This document shows positions 62,590-64,000 of a stretch of DNA of 64,000 nt, one piece after another (position 1 is the first letter of the stretch; each line of letters starts with the position of its first letter). The position numbers and the translations under genes were made by a program. This DNA comes from Asaia astilbis JCM 15831 (GTDB taxonomy: Bacteria > Pseudomonadota > Alphaproteobacteria > Acetobacterales > Acetobacteraceae): contig NZ_BAJT01000016.1 of the NCBI RefSeq assembly GCF_000613845.1, positions 17,377-81,376 on the forward strand. Reading direction: 5' to 3'. Below the pieces are notes generated by a model, which was not told the DNA's origin, searched no databases, and saw only the letters and a list, made by a program, of their open reading frames with translations.

Positions 62590-64000
62590 GTGTTTGATTC
62601 TGTCTCTCCTCTTTCCGGGTATATTCAATTGATCTATAAACGTCATTATTCTTATTTTGCTCTTGTCGGTATTACTTTGGCGTACGGTAATTCGCCATTT
62701 TTTGGAACGGCACTTGCAGCTTGTGTTAATATAAGAGGAACCGTTACATGCAGCGGGGTGACCCCTGTCCGGATCGGTACTGGTCCTAATGATCCGACAA
62801 CGACCCTTAATGTTGTTTCAGGCGCGTTGCTACGAGATGACAATCGGAGCGTCTCTTTAAGTCTTGGATCCGGGACCACGGCATCGCGAAATGTGATCAA
62901 CATAGACGGAACTGTTCAAGGTTACGGTCGAACGGGCGGTCCATATAATACAGGCGGGAATGTTGTAGAATTTGGAGGAAACACTGTCGTTAATATTGGG
63001 ACTACCGGTGTAGTCAGTCAGCTAGCGGGGGGGACTGGGAATTCCGAAGCGTTCAACCCGACGGGCGGTAATAATATCTTCAACAACTATGGTCTGATAA
63101 CCACCGCAACCTCGGCAGCTTTCTGGTTTGAGGGAACCCAAACTGCGACAGCGCGACTTGGCAATACCATAAACAACTACGGCACCATTACTGCGGGAAC
63201 CAGTGGTACGGGCACGATTGTCGGTAATTCCAGCGCGGGTAGCATCAATTTTACCAACTACACTGGCTCCACTATCAACGGCAATATCAGCTTGGGAACG
63301 AGTGGTTCTCTCTCTAACAATGTGACACTGTATAACGGCTCCACCGTCAACGGGAATATTTCGGGAGGAGGAGACGCTGCTGTCCTTAATCTTGCCGGTG
63401 ACAGTGGTTCTGACACTCTGAATGGAACGGTGCGAGGTTTTGGCACCCTGAATAAGAACGGCGATGGCATCTGGACGGTGGGAGGGGCTTCACCCCTCTC
63501 AAATCTCAGCTCATCGCTCTCATTGAACATCAACGATGGCACCCTCATTCTGGCCGGGACCGCTTCCTCGTCCCAGACACGCGCCACGATCAACTCTGGG
63601 GGCACCTTTCAGCTCGGCACTGGGGGAACTGCAGGGTGGATCGACGCGGTTCAGGCCAATAACGGCACGCTCGCGTTCAACCGGTCTGATGCCAATACCT
63701 TTGGGACGGCGATAACAGGCTCGGGCGACGTGGTGCAAATGGGCTCTGGCACGACCACGCTGACAGCTAATAATACCTATACTGGTGCTACATCGATTAA
63801 CAACGGCACGCTTGCGTTGAGCGGATCAGGCGCGATCGCGTCTTCCACCGGCGTGCACAATAATGGCACGTTCGATGTCTCGAACGCGACGTCGTCAACC
63901 CCTTCCATCAGGCGCTCGATGGTGGCGGCCGGACCATTTTGGGTAGCAAAACGCTCGTTCTGACCAATGCCAATTCGACGTTTGGCAATAATTATTCAGG
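62590..64000 (+). CDS. Autotransporter-type beta-helix adhesin (5' part, frameshifted, runs off window)
   Basis: A GTG start at 62590 leads to a hydrophobic leader (HYSYFALVGITLAYGNSPFF then GTALAAC). The passenger is a repetitive beta-helix rich in Asn, Gly and Thr (FNNYGLITTATSAAFWFEGT, NNYGTITAGTSGTGTIVGNS) followed by the autotransporter-associated repeat TTTLTANNTYTGATSINNGT then LALSGSGAI. The open frame breaks at about 63900 after SSTP; one added C continues as FHQALDGGGRTILGSKTLVL to the window end. The beta-barrel domain must lie beyond base 64000. It is probably a surface adhesin. Confidence 0.8.

Noticed and set aside
1..64000. CRISPR arrays, tRNA/rRNA genes, insertion sequences, plasmid or replication origins
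   Set aside because: I looked for regular direct repeats, cloverleaf-like segments, transposase motifs and terminal inverted repeats and found none I can support.

Overview
The window looks like a chromosomal segment of a flagellated acetic acid bacterium (Acetobacteraceae, Alphaproteobacteria). Asaia is my best guess, from the flagellar gene order, the CtrA-like regulator inside the cluster and the moderately high GC; this is inference from protein content, not a database match.

Region 1 (1-39,200) is a flagellar and chemotaxis island. On the minus strand, read right to left, lie flhA, a DUF1217/FlgE chimera, fliI, fliJ-like, a glycosyltransferase, motB, motA, fliK and flgD, followed by an atypical OmpR/CtrA-type regulator on the plus strand, a small protein, an 851-residue TPR protein, flgB and flgC. 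Plus-strand flgI, flgJ, flgN-like and a lipoprotein face a minus-strand flgE-fliL-fliM-DUF6468 operon. Then follow a PAS chemoreceptor, flgK, flgL, a TPR-glycosyltransferase, flgG, flgA, flgH and a membrane chemoreceptor. Three glycosyltransferase-type genes inside the island suggest a glycosylated filament or hook.

Region 2 (39,800-58,300) is a catabolic island: VanA/VanB-type Rieske oxygenase and reductase, a small HTH protein, two IclR regulators, an alpha/beta hydrolase, a bicupin, an extradiol-type VOC dioxygenase, an MFS transporter, two SDRs, a TPP enzyme, an aspartate-dehydrogenase-like protein, an aldehyde dehydrogenase, a TonB receptor, an FMN alpha-hydroxyacid-oxidase-family protein and a lipocalin-like protein. 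A repeated operator-like motif precedes three of its transcripts, so it is probably one regulon for uptake and breakdown of an unidentified aromatic or 2-hydroxy/2-oxo acid. Two enzymes (the FMN protein and the second SDR) lack canonical catalytic residues.

Region 3 (58,300-64,000) is an accessory tail: broken hemagglutinin-like (two-partner secretion/CDI type) fragments around AT-rich immunity-like ORFs, a methyltransferase divergent from an XRE/MmyB regulator, and the start of an autotransporter adhesin running off the window.

At least eleven otherwise conserved genes, and probably twelve, are broken by a frameshift that one added base repairs (two added bases in one case), mostly at short G or C runs. 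I read most of these as base-calling errors rather than true pseudogenes, so I give gene spans across the breaks.
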